NCBI GenBank assembly: GCA_034336665.1 | Contig: CM067564.1 | Span: 46,064,951 to 46,128,950, forward strand | Direction of reading: 5' to 3' | Source of the DNA: Luscinia megarhynchos | Taxonomy: Eukaryota > Chordata > Aves > Passeriformes > Turdidae | Length of the DNA stretch: 64,000 nucleotides | Part shown: positions 46,121-58,070 of the stretch, piece by piece | Numbering within the stretch: position 1 is the first letter of the stretch | Layout: each line of letters starts with the position of its first letter | Notes under the pieces: model-generated | The model's input: the letters and a program-made list of their open reading frames with translations, nothing else | Told to the model about the DNA's origin: nothing | The model's database searches: none | Position numbers and translations under genes: made by a program

Positions 46121-48716
46121 CACTATGGACTTTTAATTCAAGTTATATTATATTATATATTTTTAATATATTTTAAATTAATAAGCTTTACTACATTATC
46201 ATTACTCAAATTTAAATAATTTCAGCTGTTCTGTGTAGGCAAGACCAATGTAGGGATAAGACATGGAATTCTTCTGCTGGATCTCTGAATGCTCCTGTTT
46301 CCTGCTATAATACTGGCAGTTTCCATCAGCACTGACACAAATTTTGGCAAGTCAAACCATTCTTCTACATCTGAGAGACAACAGCTTGGCTTGTTGGTCC
46401 TGTCATGGAACCTCTTTCCCTGTCACAGGTAGCACAAGGCTGTGGTTTCTCCACTTTCATGAGACAGGAGCATACATGGGTGATGGATTAGTTGTCCTAC
46501 TGCCTCTGGGGTTTTGGGTCTTGTGGAGGGAAAGCAAGAGGATGGAAAACTGCAAAGCAGCCTGGGAGTTTGTAAATCACATCAGCAAGTGTGAAGGGTT
46601 TCACTTAGCAAACTGGGTTTATCTTGTGTGTTATTTTGTCCCTATTATTGGCCTTTTTCAAACAATAATAATAATAAAAAAGAAAACTATTTCATTTCAC
46701 TGGCAAGGAAATATTAACCTGCTACATTAAATTGAAGTGGGGGAAATAAGGAGGGAAAATCAATAGTAGCTCAAAGATACTACATTTCTACAAATGAGAA
46801 ATCAACTCTTTCACTGAGACATTAACCCAAAGAGAAAAACATTGTTCTAAACTCAGCAATGATATTAGACACTGGAGAACTCATCTGGCTGACATGTTTT
46901 TCAGCTTTCACTGGCCTAGGAAGTTAGATGTTAGCCCAAAGAGAATCCATGAGGAGCAGTGTCTTTTGAATCACTTTTTAGAACTTGATTTCATTCACTT
47001 TTGTAGACCAAAATGATGGTATTGCCCTGATTGCTTGATGCTGCTGCAAGGACAAAAATATCAAGTCATACTTTAGGGAGAACTCCTCTCCTCAAGTTGA
47101 AGTTTAGGGCATACTTGATGTCCAGACCCTCTATAATCAACAAGCACTTCCCCAGGATAATTGTCACATCCTAAATGAAGTGGCTAGAGGAGGCAAGCTG
47201 ATAAAATTTCAATGTTCTCTGCTGAGTGTAGAAGGATCCTGTGTTTTTTTACCTATCCTAGAAAGCAGCAACTGAGAGGAACCACATGGTGGTTAATTCA
47301 AGACCAATGAATGTGGCAAATTCCTCCCATGGCATTGCAAGCACCTCTGGCAGATGTGACCTGAACTGTCCATCAACCCCTGTCCCCTGTGCCACCACAG
47401 CAGGTGGGACAGATAAATAAACCACTGATGTAAACTGGGCTTTTTGTTTAGAGCTGGGCAGAGTACCAGCAGCCTGGGAAGAAAAGGGCTGTTCTTGTAC
47501 AGCCTGGTCAACAAAAGTTCCCAGGGAGAGGTTTCACTTGTAGGCAGAGGGAGCCTGAAGAGCATTTGGAAAAAAACCTTATCCACTCCAATCTCCAGGT
47601 CTTCATTCAGCCACTCGCTGGATTTCCCAGCTGCTCTACTAAAAATAAATTGATGAAAATGAAAACTTTCTCTTGGCAGGGATTTTGACAAGTGTCTAAT
47701 GTAGACCTGTGCTGGTGCAGTCAATGAGTAATAATATCAGCATAGCCAGCTATGGGAGAGGTTTCTATTTTTCCTTTTTCTTTTTCCTTAGGAAGGGGGA
47801 GGGCCACGCTGCAGCACATTATTTACAGTACAACGTGATTCAATTGCCAGAGGGGGAAAAGAAGCCAGCCCATTGTTCAAGGACTATACATGGATTGAAC
47901 ATTAAGAAGTAAATTTCCCTGCCTGAAAAATGTAACCCCCACTCTCTCCCTTTGGCACAGCTTCATCTGGGAGTTTTACACCTGAAACTTGGCTTCCAAA
48001 AGAAGACCAAAATCCCCACTCAGGTCAGACCCAAATGAAGGCCATCTTTGTTGCATCCTAAAGAAGGAATTTTGCTGCCTTATGGAGCAGTATTTTCTAT
48101 TAATTTTTAAAGAGAGGATTTGTTACAGTTGTAAAGAAGGCTGCAAAAGGTACAGCTGGGTTACACCAGCTCAGGATCTCACAGATTTTCCTCTAAAGTC
48201 CCTTTGACTGATTTTTAAAGGTGTCTGATGTAAACACAAAGACCAGCTTCAGTTCCAGTGGGGATGGGATGAGCTCAGCCTCATGAATTGTACCAAGGCC
48301 TTGAGCTACAGCAAACTGCTCTCTCCACCAACTATTGAGATGCACAGTTCACCAGAATGGGGCAACCATCCCCTATAAGGCAAAAAGTAAAAACATCAAA
48401 ATAATAAATACAAACCCTAAAAGTCTGGAAAATATTTGTCAAGCCTTGTGGTTCTCCTCTTGTGGGAACAAGCATCAGCAAGTGCTGAGGACTGACAAAG
48501 GGAGATCTCTTCTGTAATTCTGAAACCCTTCTGGAGGATGAGGAAAAGTGTTGGAAAACTTTTGCTACACAGCTTTCAAAAACAAATGATGACTTATTTG
48601 TGGCATACTTTGTACAAACTCATATGATAGCTGAGTAATTATTGGAAGTCTTTTTTTCCCCCATCAGTTTAGTGGCACTGTTAAGCCTGCCAAAATGAAT
48701 GAAGCATCATATGGAA
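46121..48716. other. Unique non-coding DNA
   Basis: There is an AT-rich stretch at 46141-46185 and a small (AAT)n at 46664-46676. The frames of 128 codons (46344-46730) and 143 codons (47293-47724, minus) have no recognisable domain. Confidence 0.5.
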
Positions 48717-48903
48717 ATCATAGAATAATAAAGGGACTTTAATCATCATCTAGTTCTAACATCTATGATAAACTCAGTTGCTCTCCTCTGGACTCATTCC
48801 ATATCTCCATGCCTTTCCTGTGCCAGGGTTCCCAGAGCTGGATGCAGTGCTCCTGGTGAGGTCTCACAAGAGTAGAGTAGTGGAGGACAGTAGAGAAGAG
48901 TAG
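48717..48903 (-). mobile_element. CR1 LINE fragment with internal deletion
   Basis: The 3' end ('atcatagaataataaagggactttaatcatcatctagtt') runs within about 25 bases straight into ORF2-coding sequence in complement ('ttgctctcctctggactcattccatatctccatg', 'cccagagctggatgcagtgctcctggtgaggtctcac'). Roughly 350 bases of UTR and ORF end that separate these parts in full copies are missing. Confidence 0.85.
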
Positions 48904-49444
48904 CTGATGGATTGCTGAAGAATCCCTTGCCGACCATGGCTGCAAGTTCCCAGAAAGTGCTGATAAAATATCCATCTAGGAATACCCAGGCTTTGCAGTA
49001 ATAATTCACTGGGAATTGCATGGCCTACTTGCTGAATATTTGCAAAAAATGCCTGTGTGAAGCCAGTACTCACTGTTTACACAGCCATTAATGAACATTC
49101 ACGGATTTATTTTTCCCTGAGTTTCTTTCTCTAACTAAATTACAAGTGCAAAAACAAGATTGTGGTCATATCATGTTTAAACAGGCAAAGTTTCAAACAT
49201 GAAGCCACATCTATTATTCAGCACAATCTTCTAAAAACATTAAAAGATGCCTTTTTGAACTTTGTGGTTATTTTTGTTAGAAGACAAAGCCTCTTCAGGT
49301 TACATTTTACTGTGAAGCCAGGGTGTGAGTAGCAATTACAATGCTTTGTGTATGGTGCAGTGCTACTCCTGACTTACCTAAAAGGATTCCCTCTCTCCTT
49401 CTTTCCCTTTTTTTCATTCCTCCCATCTCTGGACACCATCAGAT
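48904..49444. other. Unique non-coding DNA
   Basis: Nothing is recognised after the CR1 ends. Confidence 0.5.
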
Positions 49445-49500
49445 AATCATGGAATCATTTAGGTTGGAAAAGACCTTTAAGACCATTGGTCCAACTGCTG
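49445..49500 (-). mobile_element. CR1 3' terminal stub
   Basis: 'aatcatggaatcatttaggttggaaaagacctttaagaccattggtccaac' is the last 55 bases of a CR1 in complement. Confidence 0.85.
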
Positions 49501-51216
49501 ATTTTATTAAACCACCCCCTTCACATGCTGAGCTCTTTGCTGAGATACTCTCCTTTGTAACCTGGCAAAAACCAGCTCAGCTCTGTTGCTGTGTTGTTTT
49601 TTCTGCCAGTTCAGAGCTGCTCTGGTGCAGAAAGGGACCTGAGGTGCCCTGGGAGCTGATGGAAGTGGTGGAAGGATGTAGGTAAGAAGTGGAGGAGTAG
49701 GAAGGAAGGAAGGAGTGAGACCACCCCAGCTGCCGTACTTAAATGAATTCATCTGTGTTATCTACCTGCATCCTGTGTGCAGTCAGTCTTCTCTGCACTC
49801 ATGGCAAAAATTAATAAAAGAAAAGATGCACTTAGAGTAAGGGTTGAGAGGTTACACTGTTTGCATCCTCAGGCATTTAAAAACTTTCATAAATCTGGCT
49901 GGATTCGATTAACTTTAATTTTAGACTCATGTTCAACCCTAAGCAGGAGTGTAGTCTCCCAGAGTCCACTGAATCACTAATCTGCTTCCATTTTACTACA
50001 CACTTATGTTCTTTGCACAGAATGGAGAGAGGAAAGGACTTGATAAAAAATTAACAAGCACAGATTAGCTATGTGCACCAATTCTTTTCTGTGCTGTATC
50101 AGCAACCTTGCCTCACTGTCTTCCTATCCATTATCAAACAAGGTTTCCTCTTCACTAGGAGAGAGATGTGAATTCAGAGTGGAACTTGAAGCTTGGTAAA
50201 AAGCTGGGAAGCAGCTTTAGGGAATTCAAAGTAAATTCAGTGTATTAGAAATAATTGTTTTTCTAGAACTATCCCAAATAGATGTAAAATTAAGAAAGTC
50301 ACTGTCCTTATCTGTAAGGACAAGAGTTCAGCTGGTGGGAATCTGAGCTGAAAATATTGCAAGAGTGAAGCACTTGGAATAGGAAGTCAGGGTTATTGTA
50401 CTACAGGGGACTCCAAATCATTATTTTTTTCTGTCTCCCATTGGTAAGGAAAAGAAAAAAACACCTGCATGGCCAAAGTTCTGAAATGATGTGTAGGATA
50501 AGTGGAATTGACAATTTCATTTTTACTTCATTGATTTGACTTGTCTGTTTTGATTTATAATCCAATTCTGGACTAAAATAGAAATGTTTTGAATATGGCA
50601 ACAACATTGAAGACATTGCTGTAAATCATAAATATATTTAGATTTTATCACAATTAATTAAAAAAAATACTGATGGGATGAAATCACTATTTTCTAAAAG
50701 AATGAAGTTAATGATCCCAGTGGAAACATTTGGCTTGAATTATCTCTGACTTGCATTTATCTAATTTAGGGATGGTGCCACAAAGCCACCTGGGATAAAA
50801 CCTTGAATCTGAGAAGGGGAGTATATACAGTGAAGAGCTCTCTTAATTGTACCTGCTTGTATTGATTGGCTTTTAGTCTTCCAGGAGTGGAAGTGGAAAT
50901 CATGATCCAGCCACTGTTATTTCTGGCCTGAATTTTGAAATGTATGCCTTTTTCACCAGCCTGTATATTTCTAAATTCTTTCTGTTTGCTTCAATACATC
51001 TTAGTGCTCTTCCACTCTTAGTGCTGTGAAAGAGAGAAGGAAGAAATAGCTGCTCACCTCATTTTCATGAACATGTGTAATTTACTTTAATTTTCTGGAT
51101 GCCTTTTTTGTTTTAGAAGGAATATTGAGCAGGTATTTTGTTCTTGGGGAAAAGCAGTGGCCAGAGTTCTGCCTGAACATAAATCTGTTAAGGAGGTGAC
51201 CTTATCTAAGTTGGGA
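49501..51216. other. Unique non-coding DNA
   Basis: No gene is recognised. A short (GGAA)n run lies near 49698-49712. 50400-50760 is AT-rich. Confidence 0.5.
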
Positions 51217-51616
51217 TCAAGGAGGACATGGACCTGAAGGAGCTGTTCATCCTGGGGAAGAGAAGACCTCAGAGCACCTTCCAGCACCTAAAGGAGATCT
51301 ACAGGAGAGCTGGAGAGGAACTCTGGAGAAGAGCATGGAGGGATAGGACAAGGGACAATGGCTTCAGACTCAAAGAGGGTGGGTTCAGATCAGATATTAG
51401 GAAGAAATGTTTAATCTCTGGGGGGTGAGGCTTGGTACAGGTTCCCCAGAGAAGCTGTGGCTGCTCCATCCCTGGAAGTGTCCAAGGACAGGTTGGATGG
51501 GGCTTGGAGCAGCCTGGGATAGTGGAAAATGTTCCTGGCCATAGCAGGGGGATTGACACTGCATGATCTTTAAGTTATCTTCCAACCCAAAGCATTTTGT
51601 AATTCTGCAATTCTGT
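51217..51616 (+). mobile_element. CR1 LINE 3' fragment, about 400 bp
   Basis: Contains ORF2 sequence ('ggaggacatggacctgaaggagctg', 'gacctcagagcaccttccagcacctaaagg', then a frame reading DNGFRLKEGGFRSDIRKK) followed by the UTR to 'cttccaacccaaagcattttgtaattctg'. Part of ORF2 between 'gagctgttcatcctggg' and 'agaagacctc' is deleted relative to other CR1s. Confidence 0.93.
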
Positions 51617-53486
51617 CATTGCTCATTTGTTTGCCTGAGCCACACCTGGAATACTGACACCAGGCTTATGACCTGACAAAGCTGTTGGGCTGTTTTTCCA
51701 TGGATTCAACCAAAAATTCACTGCACAACTCACAAAACAATAGTGATAAATTTTTGGACATTTATTTCATCTGGGGAGGAAACCTCCTTGCAGTGCCTCG
51801 TTCAGTGCTGAGTTTCCACACTCACTGTGAGACAATCATTAGGGCTCACTCCCTGAGAGATAGTGAGACCTTACTGCATGAGATTTGCCAGCTAAAAAAC
51901 ATCCTGTGGAAGGATATGCTGTTGGTATCTGCCTTACAATCTCTGTGGGATTCAGGTGCCTGTCTGTGTGCTTGCACAAAGCTCTGATTTTGGGTGCAGG
52001 TTCACAAAGCCATGTGCCACATGAAGCACCTGGGGCCACATGAAGCACCTCTCTTCCTCTGGTGATGTCAAATAATTCAGTTTCCACTTCCTCTGCATGT
52101 GTAAGACCCACAGCCACATTCCTTGCAAACAGGGTCTGAAGGAACAGGTAAGTCAGCACAGCACCTTCTTGCTCCTGCCAAATTGTCACAAAATCCTGAA
52201 TTTTGGATGAAAAGCTGCATCTGCCTAAAGAGAGCTCAGAGAGAGACCTAGGCTACAGTACATGGGAGGCTTTTGGAAATTACACTTGCAGGCAATTAAA
52301 GGTTGCATTGCTTAGCTATGTCATAACCCATCACTATGAACAAGGCATTAGTTACTGCCTTGACTATGTCAATTCTTAATTCCATTAGTGAAAGTTTCTT
52401 TATTTGCCTCTTTTCTCAATACATAGCAATGAAAACAGAAAATTACCACCAAATTCAAAGTAACTGAACAGATAAGCTTCTTTCCCCGCTCTGTGCCAAA
52501 AAAAAAAATCCCCTTTCTAACCTTAGAGATCCAGTAAACATCCTGACAATCTCCTGAAATGACACATGGATGGACTAAACTGTCTGATTATCTGAGAAAG
52601 GTTTACTGAGGTGTAAGGTGAACTACACAAGCCAAATTAAAGATTCTACATCAGTCCTTCTGTATCTGACTGGGTGGAAAAAGTATGAAGTGCCACATTT
52701 GGCTTCCTCTGACTTGTTCTCTAGGACTAGAAGTTATTCTTACATCCCTGGAAGTTGAGCATCAGCTTAAGCTCCTTGAGCACAGACATGGAATGCTTGC
52801 AGATAGAAATGTGCATGTCAAAAGCCAGCCTGTCTCCTCCAGTTCCAGCCTTCTGCCTGCCCTTGTGCAGCTCAGTCATGATAAAACTAATGCATGGGGA
52901 GTCTGAAACAATGCAGGTTTAAACAAATTGATGTTTTTTAAATTTGCTGCTTTTTAAATCTCACTCATTGTTCATTAAGTAGTACTCTTGAACTTCTCCC
53001 AATCCCTGGAGTGAATTGAGAAGCTGGGACAAAAGTGGGAGTGAGTCACAAGTGAAAGCATTTTTTTTAAACTTTAACCCCTGATGTAGGAGTATCAGTT
53101 TTAGCTGCCTGAGCTATGTGAAATTAATTCCACAATTAGTGATGTAGAGCTGATTGCCCTGGGATTAACAGCATAGAGCTTGACAAGGGCTCTGTGCAGG
53201 CACAACATTCTGTGATGACCAAAACTTCTACATTGGTGCTGCAAACTTCCCCATTTACCTCCCGTTCTGCTTTCAGACTACAGCTCCTGGGTTTCAGGAC
53301 AGTGTTAAGGGATTACTGCCTTCAGCTGGGTGCTGAAATGAATCCCATGGTGTTTAGGTGGCAGCTGCCTGGCAGGATTTGTATGTGGGTTCAAGTGCTC
53401 TCTTGACTCTCAGCGACAGCTAAATGTCCAAAGGACTTTTTAAAAATCCATTAGTGGCTAGTGGCACATTTAGTTGTGTGGTTACC
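51617..53486. other. Unique non-coding DNA
   Basis: No gene is recognised. Short A runs occur (for example near 52499-52508). The duplicated phrase 'catgaagcacct' near 52020-52050 is a minor local repeat. Confidence 0.5.
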
Positions 53487-53585
53487 TCAATAAATCTCTG
53501 TGTAAATTAGAGGAAAATGATAATCAAATTCCTTAACATTTGCAAACTGCTTTGTGACCGATAGGTGTATCAACTATTATTAGCC
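53487..53585 (+). mobile_element. Possible ancient SINE/LINE tail relic
   Basis: 'cctcaataaatctctgtgtaaattagaggaaaatgataat' then 'tttgcaaactgctttgtgaccgataggtgtatcaactattattag' resembles the old amniote repeat tail ('atctgtaaaatgggg...', 'gcgctttgtgatcc', 'tattattat'). The similarity is weak and could be chance. Confidence 0.35.
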
Positions 53586-53599
53586 CACAGGCAGAGCTA

Positions 53600-53960
53600 C
53601 TCTTATCACTGCCACCAATATCTCAGCTCGTTTTACTTGGCAGGATTTAAACCTAACGGTTCTTATCATAAAAAGAGAAAGAAAGTGTCATCAGAACTGA
53701 TTGAACTACATATTGGCTACGTTGTGTTGTAATGGCTGTCAAAGATAAAACACAGGGGTGGCTTATCTTGTTTCCTAATCGTCTTCAGGTGTAATGTTGT
53801 CATTCATTTTGTTAACTCTCTCTTTGTATTTAAAGCCGGGGGAGACCACAAACTGAAAAATACGCATTCGGTCTATTTCTGCTTCCTATTGGTCTGTTTG
53901 TGGGAATAATCGTTTCAAACTCGGCGACCACAAATGAGTTTATGTTTATACAAAACTTCC
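53600..53960. promoter_or_regulatory. Candidate regulatory segment with repeated RUNX-like sites
   Basis: The repeat-free segment has more CpG than its surroundings. It holds two copies of GACCACAAA (53844-53852, 53926-53934) and an inverted near-match TTTGTGG at 53897-53903, all resembling the RUNX core TGTGGT. It also has an inverted CCAAT box (ATTGG, 53888-53892) and a TATA-like TATTTAAAG (53827-53835). A GATA-type TTATCT lies near 53763. No exon is visible. The call rests on motif clustering alone. Confidence 0.3.
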
Positions 53961-55648
53961 TGAGAAAGCACAGAGGGGACCTGCCACCCTCCACTGATGA
54001 GTTGACACCGTCTGCTGCTGCTCGCCCTGTTTAGGTGTGGCCTTGCAGAAGCCTGAGCTGCCCTTGCTTCTCCCAGATCTCTGCAGGTTTATGGGAGCTT
54101 GTCCTGTAGATCTGTTTAATTTCAATCTCCCTTGGCACTCAAATAAGGTGTTCCCTTCCTTGTGTAGATAAGGAGAGACTCCAGTTGCTACAGAGGCAAG
54201 ATGTCCCCAAGCCATCAGCAGGAAGTGCAGGAGAAGGAGCTGTTCCAGCTCTGCTGCATCTGAGGTCATTGGCTCCAAGAAACTAGCTGAGCCTGAACAG
54301 ACAGAAGCAAAATGATGTGTTAGACATAAAGCAAAGAATCAATTCCCCCTTCTCCTAGAGCAAATTAATTGATTTTAAAAGTGTTTCCTCTCCCTCAGAG
54401 CACTGCTGCTTCAGGATAGTTTCTAACCTTCTCCTAACAGTACCAAAAAACTCAGTTTAGTTTTACCCTAATAAAGTTTTCCCCCCATGAAGGAGGGAAG
54501 CAATCTTAGTTTTCTCATTTTATAAATAGGGGGCTGAGACTCTAAAAGGGGGATGTGTCTTATCTATTTATATGCATTTGGGCATTTGGTCTAAGCCAGT
54601 TGTCTGGTCTCCCTCTGTAGCTGATGGAGGAAGGTAGGCAATTCCAGATTCAAATATCCCATTTCTTCTTAGCCACTTAATTTAGCAGTGGAAGAGCTGG
54701 CCTGTGCCTAATCCCCACTGGGATCCTGAGCTAGGTGGAGAAGGACTTTGGTCTTCTGACCGTGTGGGTGTTCTCAGAGTTTGCCTAAAATATTCTAATA
54801 GGATCACAGCCCTCACAAATGCTCTTTTAGCTGCTTTGCTTTGCAAACCCAGCCAGTGGTGTGTGATCTCCCCTGCTTAATAGCCCACTGGTTTGAACAG
54901 TCATTTAGGAAGTGAAATCTCACAGTTCAGCCCTGAGAGAGCCTGGCTTTATCCCTCTTAGAAGCATGACCTAGATACCTTACTGCTCTGCTGGGGAGAG
55001 ATGTGCTACCACATCAATCACAAACAAATTTGAGAGTGGTGGAGGAGGCCTTGGGGTAAAAGGGCCAAGATGGGGCTCTCCTGAATTTGTATTGACAGAA
55101 GAAAGAAGCTGCATGTCTCCAAGATTGTGACTCCTCCCAGGCAGAGGTGGCAGGTACCATGGAGAAAAGGTCACTGGAGGAATTTTTTAACACCCAGGGT
55201 TTTCTCAGCCACTTCTGCTGCCCTGTACAGCCTGAAGAATCACTGAGGCTCCCAGAGCCTTCAGGATGATTAATACAGTAATGTCCCAACAAACAGATTT
55301 CTTGGATTTTCTTTCCTCTTCCTCATCTAAATTTAAAAAAAAAAAAAACAACCAAAAAAACAAACAAAACCCATTCAGTTTATTTGCCAGTCATCTGTAG
55401 ATGATTAAAACAATTATTGGAATCCCGCACAGTACAGATAAAAGCTTTTCAGCCTTTTGTAAATGGTCATCAGCTTCCTCTAACTGAACTGGATTAGGCA
55501 ATTCCTGTGACAGTTGCCCTTTAGGCAAGAGTGTGGAATTCTTTCTAGGAATTTCAATTTCAATTTATGATTGCATGGATTGAAGGGAAGATGAGAAAAA
55601 GGTTAATAAAGAGGAGAAAGAGGGAAGGGACAGGGGAAGAGGACATGA
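53961..55648. other. Unique non-coding DNA
   Basis: 'ttctcattttataaatagggggctgagac' at 54510-54540 may be a MIR scrap, but it is too short to assign. An A14 run lies at 55335-55348. No gene is recognised. Confidence 0.45.
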
Positions 55649-55920
55649 GAGGAGAAGAGAAGAGAAGAGACGAGACGAGAAGAGAAGAGAAGAGAAGAGA
55701 AGAGAAGAGAAGAGAAGAGAAGAGAAGAGAAGAGAAGAGAAGAGAAGAGAAGAGAAGAGAAGAGAAGAGAAGAGAAGAGAAGAGAAGAGAAGAGAAGAGA
55801 AGAGAAAGAGAAAAGAAAAGAAAAGAAAAGAAAAGAAAAGAAAAGAAAAGAAAAGAAAAGAAAAGAAAAGAAAAGAAAAGAAAAGAAAAGAAAAGAAAGA
55901 AAAGATACAAAAGAAAGAAA
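55649..55920. repeat. Compound (AGAGA)n-(AAAAG)n homopurine microsatellite
   Basis: Pure AGAGA repeats run from about 55681 to 55805 (25 units), preceded by two CGAGA variants. They change to pure AAAAG repeats from 55811 to 55895 (17 units), with degenerate edges on both sides. The plus strand is uninterrupted purine from 55677 to 55905 (229 nt). Long open frames on both strands are by-products of a stop-free repeat. Confidence 0.97.
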
Positions 55921-57072
55921 GGAAAAATAAAACAAAGAGGCAAAGAAATCCTTAGCTATTAAATAGAAGGTCATATAAAGAAAAGGATTGTAACTGGACT
56001 GATAACCATGTCCCTTAAATTAATACTGAATAATTGGAAATGATAATTTGCAAGTGACATTTCCTGCATGGTTAACCATGGTATAGGCTTTATTGTTATA
56101 TTGTTAGAAATGAATAAGTTGCTGCACAACTGCTAATAGCATTTGTAGCTATTGAAGATAAGGCAACAGTAAGGGGTAATCAAACCACATTCTACCAAGT
56201 ATAAAATGACTATGTAAAATGACATCTGTAAATCAAGCTTAATTAGCTTGATGTAATTGACAATAACTGGCCAGCCCGTGTCCCTCTGGTGAGCTGGTGG
56301 CACAGTCAGATGGGATGTCCTGGATGCAGCCAGGGTACAAGGCTGCTGCTGGCCCCAAGGAAAGGTTTCTTGCACCTTCACACCTGCTGGGTCATTGCTC
56401 TCTTACCCTGGCTTCTGCCCATTCAAAAGCTTGGCTGCGAAAACATAAACTAGGCCAAGCCAGAACATTTTGGAAGAGTTCCTTGCTATAGGTCAGGAGC
56501 TCCCCTGATCTGGAGGTCTGTGCATGAAATGTGGGAATGCTGTTTTGGGTTGGGTGCTGTAGATGTGGAAGGGACACAGAAGGAAAGCACTGGAAGGATA
56601 GGAGGTGTGGGGAACATGCCTGATGGGGCAAGAAATGAAAAACTCCATTTAGCCTGTATGAAAGAGGACTAAGAAGTGCTTTGGTTACACACATAACAGA
56701 GAAAATACCAGATGTGAAAAGGCAGTTCAGTTTGTGAGAAAGCAGATAGCAAGAATCATGGATATGAAAGCTAAACATGTTCATCTCAGAAAGAAGGCAC
56801 ATATCTTTTTAGCAATGAGACTGGTTAAGAAACTACAGAAAGGAATGATGGAGTTTCCATGTCCTGATGCATGCTGCTTAATTTACATTGAATCACCTCT
56901 CAGGTAGAATTGTGCTAGTCCAACACAAGTTACAGCCTATATATAGGCCTAACAGGATGAGATGGAACAGGAAGTCCAATTAGATGGTTTACTTTTTAAT
57001 AATGTCTTTAAAAAAAATATATATAAGAATTAGATAACACTGTCCTGTGGTACTACAAAAGCTGGTATAAAC
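55921..57072. other. Unique non-coding DNA
   Basis: It contains the perfect 14-bp palindrome CATGGTTAACCATG (56067-56080) and a small hairpin of 8-bp arms, ATCAAGCT/AGCTTGAT, with a 5-base loop at 56232-56252. No gene is seen. Confidence 0.5.
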
Positions 57073-57128
57073 TCATATCTCATCTCATCTCACTCATCTC
57101 ATATCACTCATCTCATTTCATCTTTCAT
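57073..57128. repeat. Imperfect (CATCT)n microsatellite
   Basis: CATCT and CACTCATCTCAT variants repeat over about 55 bases. The strand is A/C/T only, with no G. Confidence 0.85.
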
Positions 57129-57621
57129 TACACATTGCACTTTTAATCTAGGATAAAAATATATGATTCCAGTAGGCAGTCCAGTTTCTCTCCCCTATTT
57201 TACAGCTATACAACTGGGAGTGCTGTTATTATTATTACCATTAAGGCTTAAGCATATGCTTAATGTGCACTTAAAAACTTTTTTCAACTTGCAGCCTTAA
57301 TCATGGCAGTGTAATAAGGAAGAACCAAATCATTACAGAGCAACAGATTAGTTCTCAGAGCTTCTGCACCTTAGGCAGTGATGCCATAAATTCATACAAA
57401 CGAGGCAGCCCTGGGCCTGGTAGGTATTTGGAAAGGAGACCTCCAGTGGAAAAGTATGTTGCTTAAAATAACTTCCGTTGAGGTTACCCATGTAGCTACC
57501 AAACAAGTGCATTCCACTGAGGAATAAGGAAAGGTAGGAAGCTAAAAAGGTGGAAGGATAGAAACATCATAGGTGCAGTTGGAACAGACATAGGAAGGAG
57601 GTGGGAAGACGTGCAAGGAAG
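57129..57621. other. Unique non-coding DNA
   Basis: Nothing is recognised apart from small TTATTATTA and TAAGCATATGCTTAA motifs near 57228-57262. The latter is a 15-base near-palindrome. Confidence 0.5.
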
Positions 57622-57712
57622 TAATGGAATCACGAAATGTTTTGGGTTGGATCATCAAGTTCAAACCACCCCATCATAGGCAAGGTGAAACCCACTAGAT
57701 GAAGTTGTTCAG
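57622..57712 (-). mobile_element. CR1 3' fragment
   Basis: 'taatggaatcacgaaatgttttgggttggatcatcaagttcaaaccacccc' is a CR1 3' end in complement with a small deletion where 'aagggacc' is normally found. It stops after about 90 bases. Confidence 0.75.
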
Positions 57713-57848
57713 GACCCTGAAATACATGAGATATAATAAAAAATCACTCTGGATTATTTTCACAGCTATCCAGAAAAGCCTCTAACCTTTGCCATCAGGC
57801 ACAGACTAACTGGTTGTGACATAAAGGGTACATCTAGGATCATAGGGA

Positions 57849-58070
57849 TAGTAGAAATTAGGAAGAAATCCTTTATTATAATGGTGGTGAAGCTCTGGGA
57901 CAGGTTGTCCAGACTTGTTATGGATTTCTCAGCCCTGGAAATGTTCAAGGCCAGGCTGGATGGAGCTCTGAGAAACCTGGTCTGGTGGAGGGTGTCCCTG
58001 CTCATGACAGGAACCTTGGAACTAGATGATCTCCAAGTTCCTTTCCAACTCAAACCATTCTATATTCATA
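57849..58070 (+). mobile_element. CR1 LINE 3' fragment
   Basis: 'atagtagaaattaggaagaaatcctttattat' through 'gaaatgttcaaggccaggctggatggagctctgagaaacctggtctggtgg' to 'tcctttccaactcaaaccattctatattcatac'. The frame from 57881 gives the ORF2 end, ending ALEMFKARLDGALRNLVW. It is opposed to the fragment at 57622, only about 135 bases away. Confidence 0.93.

Noticed and set aside
47293..47724. 143-codon minus-strand open frame
   Set aside because: No family resemblance and no splice-site or promoter context; length is within chance for 64 kb on six frames.
55567..55962. Open frames of 123-131 codons on both strands across the purine tract
   Set aside because: They consist only of short-period repeats created by a pentanucleotide microsatellite that lacks stop codons; not proteins.
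56232..56252. Small hairpin as a microRNA or terminator
   Set aside because: The stem is only 8 bp, far short of a pre-miRNA. Bacterial-type terminators do not apply to this genome.
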